A DNA stretch of 64,000 bases. Source: Pelomonas caseinilytica (GTDB taxonomy: Bacteria; Pseudomonadota; Gammaproteobacteria; Burkholderiales; Burkholderiaceae_C). The notes beneath the pieces were generated by a model. That model was given only the letters and a program-made list of their open reading frames with translations, had not been told where the DNA came from and did no database searches. Positions 1-8,615 of this stretch are shown one piece after another; positions within the stretch are counted from its first letter, which is position 1, and the number at the start of each line of letters is the position of its first letter. The position numbers were made by a program, and so were the translations under genes. The DNA lies in NCBI RefSeq assembly GCF_021353235.1, contig NZ_JAJTWT010000003.1:248001-312000 (forward strand), written 5' to 3'.

Positions 1-1
1 G

Positions 2-1603
2 ACCGAGCTGGCGCCCAAGGAGACCTACGCCTTCCGCTTCGACACCCGCGTCAGCGGCGACCTCGGCGCGCAGACCCGGGCCCGCGGGGCCGGCACCGCC
101 GAGACCGACAAGGACAAGGTGCCTTTCCTCGGCGCGGAGTACGGCGCCGGCCTGCCGGCCATGTACCGGCGCCGCACGCGGGTGTCGCCCGACGACGTCG
201 CGTCGATGCTGCCGGTGCAGCTCGGCTCGGGCGTCAACCTGCTGGGCTATTACATGTTCCACGGTGGCCGCAACCCGGTGGGGGCGGCCGGCCGGGGCCT
301 GGAGGAAAGCTCCCTGAGCGGCGGCTACAACGACACGCCGCGCATCAGCTACGACTTCCAGGCACCCCTCGGCCCCGACGGCCAGCAGCGCGAGGTGCTG
401 ACCCGGCTGCGCCCCTTCCACTACCTGCTGCACGACTACGGCGGCCCGCTCGCCGCCATGACGGTGCGCCGGCCCGAGCAGGTGCCGGCCTCGCCCGCCG
501 ACCTGCAGATGCCGCGCTGGTCGGTCCGTGCATCGGGCGACCGCGGCTTCCTCTTCTTCAACAACCACGTGCGCCAGCACGCCATGCCCGTGCAGGCCGG
601 CGTGCGCTTCGAGGTCGCGCTGCCCGGCGGCACGGTCACCCTGCCGAGCCAGCCGGTGGACATCCCCAGCGGCGCCTATTTCGTCTGGCCCCTGAACCTC
701 GACCTCGACGGCGTGCCACTGCGCTACGCCACCGCCCAGCCCGTGGCCCGGCTGGATGCGGGCGCGCTGGGCATCGTGCATGTCTTCGCGCCCACGCCCG
801 GCATCGCGGCCGAGTTCGCGCTGGCGGACGGCGTCAGGACGATGTCGTCCGAGGGCGCGCAGATGCTGGCCATCGGCAAGTCCAAGGGGCGCCCGGTCAA
901 CGTGCTGCTGCTGTCGACCGAGGAACTGGCGCGCTTGCAGGTCCTGGACGTGGCGGGCCAGCGCCGCCTCGTCTTCAGCGAGCAGCAGGCCTGGGTGGCC
1001 GACGGCAAGCTGCAGTTGCGCGGGCTGGCCACGCAGCCGCTGCGCGCAGCCGTGTTCCCGCCCCTGCCCAAGCCGCGCGCCGCCGGGCTGCTGACGCGCC
1101 AGGACGGCGCCTTGCAGCGCCTGGAGTTCAAGGCCGACGCCAGCGAACCCAGCCTGCGGGTCACGGCCGCACGGCCGGCGGGCAAGGCGCCGCCCGTGCT
1201 CAAGGGCGGCCCCGCCGGCGCCGCGCTGCAGCCCGCCCCCGAGGCCTTCGGCAGCGCGGCGACCTGGTCGCTGCAGCTGCCCAGGCCGCTGGCGCCCCGG
1301 GCCGAGGACGTGCTGCTGGAGCTGGACTTCGTCGGCGACATCGGCCGCCTCTTCGCCGGTTCCAGGATGCTGGACGACTGGTACTACAACGGCCAGCGCT
1401 GGCAGGTCGGCCTCCGGCAGTTCGATCTCGCGCCCGGCCAGACGCTGAGCCTGAGCGTGTTGCCGCTGCAGGCCGACGCGCCCATCTACATCGACGCCGC
1501 GCACCGGCCGGCCTTCGCCGAGGGCCAGACGCAGGTCGCCGAGCTGCGCGGTGCGCGCCTGCTGCCCCTGCGCCGCGTCGCCATCGCCTGGGGGCGTCGA
1601 TGA
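2..1603 (+). CDS. GH35 beta-galactosidase, C-terminal part (5' end outside window)
   Basis: The reading frame is open from base 2 and runs to a TGA at 1601, so this is the last 533 residues of a longer protein; the N-terminal part is outside the window. The segment LLGYYMFHGGRNP followed by ISYDFQAPLG matches the end of the GH35 catalytic barrel, and the rest looks like the beta-sandwich domains that follow it in this family. GH35 enzymes hydrolyse terminal beta-galactosyl residues from oligo- and polysaccharides. Both catalytic glutamates should lie upstream of the window, so activity cannot be judged here. The stop overlaps the start of the SMP-30 lactonase gene by 4 bp, which indicates one transcript with the sugar-utilisation genes downstream. 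Family assignment is firm; exact substrate is not. Confidence 0.85.
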   Translation, partial: TELAPKETYAFRFDTRVSGDLGAQTRARGAGTAETDKDKVPFLGAEYGAGLPAMYRRRTRVSPDDVASMLPVQLGSGVNLLGYYMFHGGRNPVGAAGRGLEESSLSGGYNDTPRISYDFQAPLGPDGQQREVLTRLRPFHYLLHDYGGPLAAMTVRRPEQVPASPADLQMPRWSVRASGDRGFLFFNNHVRQHAMPVQAGVRFEVALPGGTVTLPSQPVDIPSGAYFVWPLNLDLDGVPLRYATAQPVARLDAGALGIVHVFAPTPGIAAEFALADGVRTMSSEGAQMLAIGKSKGRPVNVLLLSTEELARLQVLDVAGQRRLVFSEQQAWVADGKLQLRGLATQPLRAAVFPPLPKPRAAGLLTRQDGALQRLEFKADASEPSLRVTAARPAGKAPPVLKGGPAGAALQPAPEAFGSAATWSLQLPRPLAPRAEDVLLELDFVGDIGRLFAGSRMLDDWYYNGQRWQVGLRQFDLAPGQTLSLSVLPLQADAPIYIDAAHRPAFAEGQTQVAELRGARLLPLRRVAIAWGRR

Positions 1604-2514
1604 TGGCCGACACCGCCCTCGACCTCGCCCTGCCGTGCAACGCCACCCTCGGCGAGGGCCTGCTGTGGCACGACGGCCGCTGGTGGTGGACCGACATCGA
1701 GGCGGCCATGCTGCACGCCTGGCGGCCCGGCGAGACGGCGCCGGCGTCCTGGCGCCTGCCCGACCGCCTCGGCTGCTTCGCCCATTGCCGCTCGGGCCGC
1801 CTGCTGCTCGGCCTGGCCAAGCGCCTGGCCATGGCCGCGCCGGGTGACGGGCCGGAGCTGGCCCAGCTGCGGACCGTGGCCCCCGTCGACGCCGCCGAGC
1901 CGCGCACGCGCATCAACGACGGCCGCACCGACCGGCGCGGCTACTTCGTCTTCGGCACGATGAACGAGGCCGTGGAGCGCCGGCCCAGGTCGACCATCGC
2001 CAGCTTCTACCAGTACTCGCTGCGGCACGGCCTGCGCCGCCTGGCCCTGCCGGCGGTGGCCATCGCGAACAGCATCTGCTTCAGCCTCGACGGCCGCACC
2101 CTGTACTTCTGCGACACGCCCACCCGGCGCATCCTGCAGTGCGACTACGACGCCGAGACGGCCCAGGTCGACCGCATCCGCCCCTTCACCGAGATGGACC
2201 GCCCCGACGCCTGGCCGGACGGCTCCGTCATCGACGCCGAGGGCTGCCTGTGGAATGCGCAATGGGGCGCCGGCCGCGTGGCGCGCTACGACCCCGACGG
2301 CCGGCTCATGGGCGCGATGACCGCCCCGGCCGCCCACGCCACCTGCCCCGCCCTCGGCGGCGAGGGCCTGGACCGACTCATGCTGACCACCGCCCGCGCC
2401 GAGCTGGACCGCGAGGCCCTGGCCGCGCAACCGCTGTCGGGCAGCCTCTTCGGCCTGCGCCTGCCGCAGGCCCTGGGCGTGCCCGACACCCTGTTCGACG
2501 ATCAAGACCGATAG
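1600..2514 (+). CDS. SMP-30/gluconolactonase-family sugar lactonase (probable L-arabinolactonase)
   Basis: This 304-residue protein belongs to the SMP-30/LRE family of six-bladed beta-propeller lactonases. The metal-binding elements are visible: GEGLLWHD near residue 19 (Glu ligand), RTRINDGRTD, AIANSICFS and WPDGSVIDAEG (Asn/Asn/Asp ligands). These enzymes open sugar-1,4-lactones made by sugar 1-dehydrogenases. Its position directly before araFGH, with an SDR dehydrogenase later in the same cluster, makes L-arabinono-lactone the most likely substrate, as in the non-phosphorylative arabinose pathway; galactonolactone is an alternative. Two adjacent ATG codons occur at 1600 and 1603; the first overlaps the TGA of the GH35 gene. 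No signal peptide is seen, so it is probably cytoplasmic. Confidence 0.85.
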   Translation: MMADTALDLALPCNATLGEGLLWHDGRWWWTDIEAAMLHAWRPGETAPASWRLPDRLGCFAHCRSGRLLLGLAKRLAMAAPGDGPELAQLRTVAPVDAAEPRTRINDGRTDRRGYFVFGTMNEAVERRPRSTIASFYQYSLRHGLRRLALPAVAIANSICFSLDGRTLYFCDTPTRRILQCDYDAETAQVDRIRPFTEMDRPDAWPDGSVIDAEGCLWNAQWGAGRVARYDPDGRLMGAMTAPAAHATCPALGGEGLDRLMLTTARAELDREALAAQPLSGSLFGLRLPQALGVPDTLFDDQDR

Positions 2515-2526
2515 AAGGAGACCCCG

Positions 2527-3513
2527 ATGAACAAGCAACGACGCCTCTGCGCCGCCCTCGCCCTCGCCCTGCTGGCCGCCCCGCTGGCCCTGCACGCCGC
2601 CGAGCCGGTCAAGATCGGCTTCCTGGTCAAGCAGGCCGAGGAGCCTTGGTTCCAGGACGAATGGCGCTTCGCCGAGCAGGCCGCCAAGGACAAGGGCTTC
2701 ACCCTCGTGAAGATCGGCATCCCCAACGGCGAGAAGATGATGGCCGCCATCGACAACCTGGCGGCGCAGAAGGCCGCCGGCTTCGTCATCTGCGCGCCCG
2801 ACGTGAAGCTCGGCGTGGCCGTGAACCGCGCGGCCAAGCGCCACAACCTCAAGGTCATGTCGGTGGACGACCAGCTCGTCGACGGCGCCGGCAAGCCCAT
2901 CGCCGACATCCCCCACATGGGCATCTCGGGCTACGAGATCGGCAAGCAGGTCGGCCAGGCCCTGGCTGCCGAGGCGAAGGCGCGGGGCTGGAAGCTCGAC
3001 GAGGTCGGCGCGCTGCGCGTGGCTTTCGACCAGCTGCCCACCGCCCGCGACCGCACCACGGGCGCCGTCGATGCGCTCAAGGCCGCCGGCCTGCCTGCCG
3101 GCAACGTCGTCGACGCCCCCCAGGCCAAGACCGACACCGAGAGTGCCTTCAACGCGGCCAACATCGCCTTCACCAAGAACGCCAGGTTCAAGCACTGGGT
3201 CGCCTTCGGCCTCAACGACGAAGCGGCCCTGGGCGCCGTGCGCGCCGCCGAGGGCCGCGGCATCAAGCACGACGCCATGCTGGCCGTCGGCATCGGTGGC
3301 AGCCAGACGGCGCTCAACGAATTCACCAAGCCCACGCCCACGGCCTTCTTCGGCACCGTGCTGATCAGCCCCAAGCGCCACGGCTACGAGACGGTCGTGG
3401 CCGTCTACGAATGGGCCACCCAGGGCAAGGCGCCGCCGCCCTTGACGCTGACCAGCGGCGTGCTGATGACCCGGCAGAACCTCGTCGAGATCCGGCGGCA
3501 GATGGGGCTGTGA
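2527..3513 (+). CDS. araF: L-arabinose ABC transporter periplasmic binding protein AraF
   Basis: The 328-residue product matches E. coli AraF from end to end: IGFLVKQAEEPWFQDEW at the start of the mature protein, then KGFTLVKIGIPNGEKMMAAI, GFVICAPDVKLG, TARDRTTGAVDALKAAG and a C-terminal VLMTRQNLVEI. A 24-residue signal peptide ends at LALHA. It delivers L-arabinose, and in E. coli also galactose and fucose, to AraGH. A good ribosome binding site (GAAGGAGA) precedes the ATG. The gene follows the lactonase by 12 bp. It is separated from araG by 143 bp, far more than is usual in this operon, and most of the excess is the inverted repeat at 3545. Confidence 0.95.
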   Translation: MNKQRRLCAALALALLAAPLALHAAEPVKIGFLVKQAEEPWFQDEWRFAEQAAKDKGFTLVKIGIPNGEKMMAAIDNLAAQKAAGFVICAPDVKLGVAVNRAAKRHNLKVMSVDDQLVDGAGKPIADIPHMGISGYEIGKQVGQALAAEAKARGWKLDEVGALRVAFDQLPTARDRTTGAVDALKAAGLPAGNVVDAPQAKTDTESAFNAANIAFTKNARFKHWVAFGLNDEAALGAVRAAEGRGIKHDAMLAVGIGGSQTALNEFTKPTPTAFFGTVLISPKRHGYETVVAVYEWATQGKAPPPLTLTSGVLMTRQNLVEIRRQMGL

Positions 3514-3544
3514 GATGAAGCGGCTTGTACTTCGACCGCCCAGG

Positions 3545-3631
3545 AACACGGCCACAGAGGCACAGAGACACAGAGAGTCCTCTGCGATCTCGACCACTTT
3601 CTCTGTGCCTCTGTGTCTCTGTGGCTGTGTT
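3545..3631. repeat. CACAGAGR-octamer inverted repeat, short copy 1 (araF-araG)
   Basis: The arms 3545-3575 and 3601-3631 are near-perfect reverse complements, with about three mismatches over some 31 bp. Each begins AACAC[A/G]GCCACAGAG and continues as tandem CACAGAG[G/A] octamers. The unpaired middle is about 25 bp. In RNA this would fold into a long hairpin ending 25 bases before the araG start codon. The same arms recur at 5180-5259 and, flanking a gene, at 22891-23325. No poly-T follows, so it is not a standard intrinsic terminator. No target-site duplication is evident. Confidence 0.9.
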
Positions 3632-3656
3632 TTGCAGTGTTGCGAGGTCAACTGAC

Positions 3657-5168
3657 ATGTCCTCCCTGCAGTTCGACAACATCACCAAGACCTTCCCCGG
3701 CGTGAAGGCGCTGAACGGCGTGAGCTTCGAGGCGCGGCCCGGGCAGGTGATGGGCCTGCTCGGCGAGAACGGCGCGGGCAAGAGCACGCTGCTGAAGATC
3801 CTCGGCGGCCAGTACCGCCCCGACGGCGGCCGGCTGGTCATCGACGGGCAGGAGCGCCATTTCCACTCGGCGGGCGATGCCATCGCCGCCGGCGTGGCCA
3901 TCATCCACCAGGAGTTGCAGTACGTGCCCGAGCTGACCGTGGCCGAGAACGTGCTGCTGGGCCGGCTGCCGACGCGCCTGGGGCTGGTCGACCACCGCGC
4001 CGCGCGCCGCCGCGTCGCGGAGCAGCTGGCCGCCATCGGCGTCGACCTCGACCCTGCCGCGCGCCTGGCCGACCTGTCCATCGCCCAGCGCCAGATGGTG
4101 GAGATCTGCAAGGCCGTCATGCAGGACGCCAAGGTCATCGCCTTCGACGAGCCCACCAGCAGCCTCTCCCACCGCGAGACGGAGATCCTCTTCCGCCTGG
4201 TCAAGCGGCTGCGCGCCGAGGGCCGCACGCTCATCTACATCTCGCACCGCCTCGAAGAGCTGTACGCGCTGTGCGACGCCTGCACCATCTTCCGCGACGG
4301 CCGCAAGATCGTCACGCACGAGGTGATGGCCGAGGTCAAGCGCGAGCGCCTCATCGCCGACATGGTCGGGCGCGAGCTGCAGGACATCTACGACTACCAC
4401 AGCCGCCCCCAGGGCCCCATCCGGCTCGAAGCCCGCGGCCTGCACAGCGAGCGCCTGCCGGTGCCGCTGAGTTTCGGCGTCAGGGCTGGCGAGGTGCTGG
4501 GCTTCTTCGGCCTGGTGGGCGCCGGCCGCAGCGAGCTGATGCGCCTGCTCTACGGCGCCGACGCCCGCCGCGGCGGCGAGGTGCTGCTGGACGGCCAGCC
4601 CGTGCCCGGCGGCGGCCCGGCGGCAGCCATCGCGGCCGGCATCGTGCTCTGCCCGGAGGATCGCAAGGAGCAGGGCATCCTGGCTCATGCCTCAGTGGCA
4701 GAGAACATCAACATCAGCTGCCGCCGCCACGGCCTGCTCGGCGGCGTCTTCCTGCGCCACCGCCAGGAGGCCGAGCGCGCCGACGAGTTCATCCGCAAGT
4801 TGCGCATCAAGACGCCGGGCCGCGAGCAGGAGATCCGCCTGCTGTCCGGCGGCAACCAGCAGAAGGTCATCCTCGCGCGCTGGCTGGCCGAGCCGGGGCT
4901 CAAGGTGCTCATCCTCGACGAGCCCACCCGCGGCATCGACGTCGGCGCCAAGAACGAGATCTACAAGATCATCCACGACGTGGCGGCTTCGGGCTGCTGC
5001 GTCATCGTCGTCTCCAGCGAGCTGCCCGAGGTGCTCGGCATCGCCGACCGACTCATCGTTATGCGCGACGGCCGCATCAGCGGCGAGCTGCCGCGCGGTG
5101 CCGCCAGCGAGACCGCCGCGCTCGCGCTGGCCCTTCCGGACCGAGCGCCTCCTGCGCATGTGCATTGA
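3657..5168 (+). CDS. araG: L-arabinose ABC transporter duplicated ATPase AraG
   Basis: The product has 503 residues (E. coli AraG has 504) and two ABC domains, as in sugar importers. Domain 1 has Walker [10 protein letters not shown] at residues 36-44 and [11 protein letters not shown] plus [10 protein letters not shown]. Domain 2 has the degenerate P-loop [10 protein letters not shown] typical of this class, then [14 protein letters not shown] and [13 protein letters not shown]. It energises AraH. The frame is open far upstream through the repeat at 3545, but the ATG at 3657 is chosen because [19 protein letters not shown] matches the family start and GCGAGG lies 9 bp upstream. The stretch CAACTGACATG at this start is repeated at the araH start. 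Confidence 0.95.
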   Translation: MSSLQFDNITKTFPGVKALNGVSFEARPGQVMGLLGENGAGKSTLLKILGGQYRPDGGRLVIDGQERHFHSAGDAIAAGVAIIHQELQYVPELTVAENVLLGRLPTRLGLVDHRAARRRVAEQLAAIGVDLDPAARLADLSIAQRQMVEICKAVMQDAKVIAFDEPTSSLSHRETEILFRLVKRLRAEGRTLIYISHRLEELYALCDACTIFRDGRKIVTHEVMAEVKRERLIADMVGRELQDIYDYHSRPQGPIRLEARGLHSERLPVPLSFGVRAGEVLGFFGLVGAGRSELMRLLYGADARRGGEVLLDGQPVPGGGPAAAIAAGIVLCPEDRKEQGILAHASVAENINISCRRHGLLGGVFLRHRQEAERADEFIRKLRIKTPGREQEIRLLSGGNQQKVILARWLAEPGLKVLILDEPTRGIDVGAKNEIYKIIHDVAASGCCVIVVSSELPEVLGIADRLIVMRDGRISGELPRGAASETAALALALPDRAPPAHVH

Positions 5169-5179
5169 ATTGAAAACCA

Positions 5180-5259
5180 AACAAAGCCACAGAGGCACAG
5201 AGTCACAGAGGCAGCGGGATGAAGTCCTCTCTGTGGCTCTGTGCCTCTGTGGCTGTGTT
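5180..5259. repeat. CACAGAGR-octamer inverted repeat, short copy 2 (araG-araH)
   Basis: The arms 5180-5211 and about 5228-5259 are near-perfect reverse complements built from CACAGAGG-type octamers, with the outer motif AACA[A/C]AGCCACAGAGGCACAGAG as in copy 1. The loop is about 16-18 bp. It shares AGTCCTCT (5223-5230) with the loop of copy 1 (3576-3583). It occupies most of the 150-bp gap between araG and araH and ends 59 bp before the araH ATG. Confidence 0.9.
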
Positions 5260-5318
5260 CTCTTGCCGCAGGTCGCTGCAGGTTTCATGCATCGCGACTG
5301 CGGAAATGGACAACTGAC

Positions 5319-6299
5319 ATGAACACCACGACTCTCACGCCCCGCCCCGCCATGAATTCCGCCGCCCGCGCCCTGCTCAAGGAGCACAGCATGACGCTGG
5401 GCTATGGCCTGCTCTTCGTCGTGCTGGCCTTCACCGTCGAGAACTTCTTCTCGACGGCCAACGTCATCGGCCTGCTGCTGTCGGTCGCGCAGATCGGCAT
5501 GGTGGCCTGCACCATGATGTTCTGCCTGGCCTCGCGCGACTTCGACCTCAGCGTCGGCTCCACCATCGCCTTCGCCGGCGTGCTGGGGGCCATGGTGCTG
5601 GAGCGCACCGGCAGCGTGGGCCTGGCTGTGGGCGCCGGGCTGCTGGCCGGCGCGCTGATCGGCGCGGGCAATGGCGTGCTGATCGCCTATCTGCGCGTCA
5701 ACGCGCTGATCGCCACGCTGGCCACCATGCTGATGGTGCGCGGCCTGGCCTTCATCGCTTCGCAGGGCCAGGCGGTGGGCATCGCCGATGAGACCTTCAT
5801 CAGCTTCGGCGACACCGCCTGGCTGGGCCTGCCGCGGCCGGTATGGACGGCCGCGACCTGCTTCGTCGCCTTCGGCGTGCTGCTCAACCACACGGTCTTC
5901 GGCCGCAACACCCTGGCCATCGGCGGCAACCCCGAGGCCGCTCGGCTGGCCGGCGTGCGCGTGGAGCGGCTGCGCGTGTGGATCTTCCTGCTGCAGGGCG
6001 TCGTCACGGCCCTGGCGGGGCTGATCCTGTCGGCGCGCATCACCAGCGGCCAGCCCAATGCCGCCACCGGCTTCGAACTCGACGTCATCTCCGCCTGTGT
6101 GCTGGGCGGCGTGTCTCTGCAGGGCGGCAAGGCGCGCATCTTCGGCGTCGTCATCGGCGTGCTCATCATGGGCACGGTCGAGAACGTCATGAACCTGCTC
6201 AACGTCGACGCCTTCTACCAGTACCTCGTGCGCGGCCTCATCCTGCTGGCCGCCGTGCTGCTGGACCAGCTCAAGTCGCGGGGCGAACGCCGTGCCTGA
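5319..6299 (+). CDS. araH: L-arabinose ABC transporter permease AraH
   Basis: The 326-residue polytopic membrane protein has the length and layout of AraH/RbsC-type permeases, including ASRDFDLSVGSTIAFAGVLGA after the early helices, NTLAIGGNPEAARLAGVRVE (the cytoplasmic loop contacting the ATPase), and GGVSLQGGKARIFGVVIGV near the end. It forms the arabinose channel in the inner membrane with AraG. The frame extends upstream into the inverted repeat, but the ATG at 5319 gives the family-typical start MNTTTLTP. The spacing from araG is enlarged by the repeat at 5180. Confidence 0.95.
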   Translation: MNTTTLTPRPAMNSAARALLKEHSMTLGYGLLFVVLAFTVENFFSTANVIGLLLSVAQIGMVACTMMFCLASRDFDLSVGSTIAFAGVLGAMVLERTGSVGLAVGAGLLAGALIGAGNGVLIAYLRVNALIATLATMLMVRGLAFIASQGQAVGIADETFISFGDTAWLGLPRPVWTAATCFVAFGVLLNHTVFGRNTLAIGGNPEAARLAGVRVERLRVWIFLLQGVVTALAGLILSARITSGQPNAATGFELDVISACVLGGVSLQGGKARIFGVVIGVLIMGTVENVMNLLNVDAFYQYLVRGLILLAAVLLDQLKSRGERRA

Positions 6300-6326
6300 C
6301 CACGGCGGGCCTGCAGGCCTGAGAAT

Positions 6327-6342
6327 GTGGAATCGGTTCCAC
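6327..6342. promoter_or_regulatory. LacI-type operator-like palindrome upstream of the GH3 gene
   Basis: The 16-bp sequence GTGGAATCGGTTCCAC is an inverted repeat with a central CG and one mismatched pair. This is the layout of operators bound by LacI-family sugar repressors (known for that family). It lies 23 bp before the GH3 start codon, in the only gap between araH and the glycosidase. No LacI-family gene is in the window, so the regulator is unknown. Confidence 0.45.
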
Positions 6343-6365
6343 CCTTCCACCCTTTCGAGGCGACC

Positions 6366-8615
6366 ATGACACTCCGTCCCCTTTTCAGGACCCTGCTGCC
6401 CATCCTGCTGTCCTTCACCGCCGGCATGGCGCGGGCCGAAACCGCCGACATCGAGCGCCGCCTCGACGCGCTGATGGCGCAGATGACGCTGGAGGAGAAG
6501 GTCGGCCAGCTCAACATCCTGTCCGGCGAGACCCTGGCCACCGGGCCCGTCACCTTCAAGGGCGACCACGCCACCGAGATCCGCGCCGGGCGCATCGGCG
6601 CCATGCTCAACGTCGTGGGCGTCAACTCCACGCGGCAGTACCAGGCCCTGGCCCGCCAGTCGCGCCTGAAGATCCCGCTGCTCTTCGGCCAGGACGTCAT
6701 CCACGGCTACGCCACCACCTTCCCCATCCCGCTGGCCGAGGCCGCCAGCTGGGACCTGCCGGCCATCGAGCGCTCCGCCCGCGTGGCCGCCACCGAGGCG
6801 GCCTCCGCCGGCATCCACTGGACCTTCGCGCCCATGGTGGACATCGCCCGCGACCCGCGCTGGGGCCGGGTCATGGAAGGCGCCGGCGAGGACCCCTACC
6901 TCGGCTCGCGCATCGCCGCCGCGCGGGTGCGCGGCTTCCAGGGTCGCGGCCTCGGTGAGCTGGACGCCGTCATGGCCTGCGTCAAGCACTTCGCCGCCTA
7001 CGGTGCGGCCGTGGGCGGGCGCGACTACAACTCGGTGGACATGAGCGAGCGGCAGCTGTTCGAGACCTATCTGCCGCCGTTCAAGGCCGCGGCCGAGGCC
7101 GGCGCCGCGACCTTCATGAACTCCTTCAACGACCTCAACGGCGTGCCCGCCACCGGCAACCGCCACCTGCAGCGCGACATCCTCAAGGGCCAGTGGGGCT
7201 TCACCGGCTTCGTGGTCTCCGACTGGGGCTCCATGGGCGAGATGGTGACGCACGGCTACGTCAAGGACGACAAGGCCGCCGCCGAGGCTTCCATCCTCGC
7301 CGGCTCGGACATGGACATGGAAAGCCAGGTCTACGGCAAGCACCTGGCCGAGCTGGTGAAGGAGGGCCGCGTGCCGATGGCGACGCTGGACGACGCCGTC
7401 CGCCGGGTGCTGCGCAAGAAGTTCGAGCTCGGCCTCTTCGACGATGCCGACCGCTTTGCCGACGCCGCCCGCGAGCGCTCCACCGTGGGCCGGCCGGAGT
7501 TCCGCCAGGCCGCCCGCGAGATGGCGGCCAAGAGCATCGTGCTGCTCAAGAGCGACGGCAGGACGCTGCCGCTCTCGCCCCGCCTCAAGACCATCGCCTT
7601 CATCGGCCCCATGGTCAAGCCGGCGCGCGGCAACCGCGGCGGCTGGTCGGTGTCGGTGCCCGGCCATGACGCCGACCGCGAAACCGTTTCGCAGTGGCAG
7701 GGCCTGGCCGAGCGCGCCAAGGCCAACGGCACGCGGCTGCTCTATGCCAAGGGTGCCGACATGATGGGCAGCGACCGCAGCGGCTTCGCCGAGGCCGTGC
7801 GCGTGGCACGCCAGGCCGACGTGGTGGTCGTCAGCGTCGGCGAGAGCTGGGACTGGAGCGCCGAGGCCAAGAGCCGCAGCGACATCGGCCTGCCCGGCGT
7901 GCAGGAGGATCTCGTGAAGGCCCTGCACGCCACGGGCAAGCCGCTGGTGGTGCTGCTGAGCGCCGGCCGGCCGATGGTGTTCGACTGGATCGCCGATCAC
8001 GTGCCCAACGTCGCCTACACCTGGTGGCTGGGCAGCGAGGCCGGCCACGCCATCGCCGACGTGCTCTACGGCGACCACAACCCCTCGGCTCGCCTGCCCA
8101 TCAGCTTCCCGCGCAGCGTCGGGCAGATCCCCGTCTACTACAACCACTTCAACACCGGCCGGCCCGCCACCGACGGCAAGCAGGAGGAGTTCAAGAGCGG
8201 CTACATCGACTCGCCCAACGCGCCGCGCTTCGCCTTCGGCCATGGCCTGAGCTACACGAGCTTCGCCTACGCCGGCCTGCGCCTGAGCACCACGCGGCTG
8301 GGCGCCCGCGACACGCTGACGGTGAGCCTGGACGTGCGCAACACCGGCGAGCGCGCCGGCGACGAGGTGGTGCAGCTCTACCTGCGCGACCGCGTGGCCT
8401 CGGTGGTGAGGCCGGTGAAGGAGCTCAAGGACTTCCAGCGCGTGCACCTGGCGCCAGGCGAGGTCCGCACGGTCAGCTTCCAGGTCGACCGCGACAAGCT
8501 CTCCTTCTTCAACGACAAGCTGCAGTGGGTGGCCGAGCCCGGCGAATTCGACCTCATGGTGGGCGCCGCCTCGGACGACATCCGCCTCTCGGCCCGCTTC
8601 GAACTCCTCGAATGA
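6366..8615 (+). CDS. bglX: Secreted GH3 beta-glucosidase/beta-xylosidase (BglX-like)
   Basis: The 749-residue GH3 enzyme has a signal peptide of about 24 residues (cleavage after GMARA), so it is likely periplasmic. The GH3 N-terminal domain includes GQDVIHGYATTFPIPL, RWGRVMEGAGEDPYLG, CVKHFAAYG and the nucleophile Asp286 in GFVVSDWGS. A GH3 C-terminal domain follows, then a fibronectin-III-like domain (DVRNTGERAGDEVVQLYLRD). Length and order match E. coli BglX. It probably releases glucose, xylose or arabinose from oligosaccharides for the importer upstream. ATG at 6366 has GAGG just upstream and gives a clean signal peptide. Its stop overlaps the SDR start (ATGA). The substrate is not determined by sequence alone. 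Confidence 0.92.
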   Translation: MTLRPLFRTLLPILLSFTAGMARAETADIERRLDALMAQMTLEEKVGQLNILSGETLATGPVTFKGDHATEIRAGRIGAMLNVVGVNSTRQYQALARQSRLKIPLLFGQDVIHGYATTFPIPLAEAASWDLPAIERSARVAATEAASAGIHWTFAPMVDIARDPRWGRVMEGAGEDPYLGSRIAAARVRGFQGRGLGELDAVMACVKHFAAYGAAVGGRDYNSVDMSERQLFETYLPPFKAAAEAGAATFMNSFNDLNGVPATGNRHLQRDILKGQWGFTGFVVSDWGSMGEMVTHGYVKDDKAAAEASILAGSDMDMESQVYGKHLAELVKEGRVPMATLDDAVRRVLRKKFELGLFDDADRFADAARERSTVGRPEFRQAAREMAAKSIVLLKSDGRTLPLSPRLKTIAFIGPMVKPARGNRGGWSVSVPGHDADRETVSQWQGLAERAKANGTRLLYAKGADMMGSDRSGFAEAVRVARQADVVVVSVGESWDWSAEAKSRSDIGLPGVQEDLVKALHATGKPLVVLLSAGRPMVFDWIADHVPNVAYTWWLGSEAGHAIADVLYGDHNPSARLPISFPRSVGQIPVYYNHFNTGRPATDGKQEEFKSGYIDSPNAPRFAFGHGLSYTSFAYAGLRLSTTRLGARDTLTVSLDVRNTGERAGDEVVQLYLRDRVASVVRPVKELKDFQRVHLAPGEVRTVSFQVDRDKLSFFNDKLQWVAEPGEFDLMVGAASDDIRLSARFELLE

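Noticed and set aside
1486..3651. Minus-strand open frame (about 721 residues) across the lactonase and araF
   Set aside because: Shadow of lactonase and AraF; no family features.
3525..3656. Upstream in-frame extension of araG through the inverted repeat
   Set aside because: The added residues are repeat-encoded and no family member has them; ATG at 3657 has a ribosome binding site and the family start.
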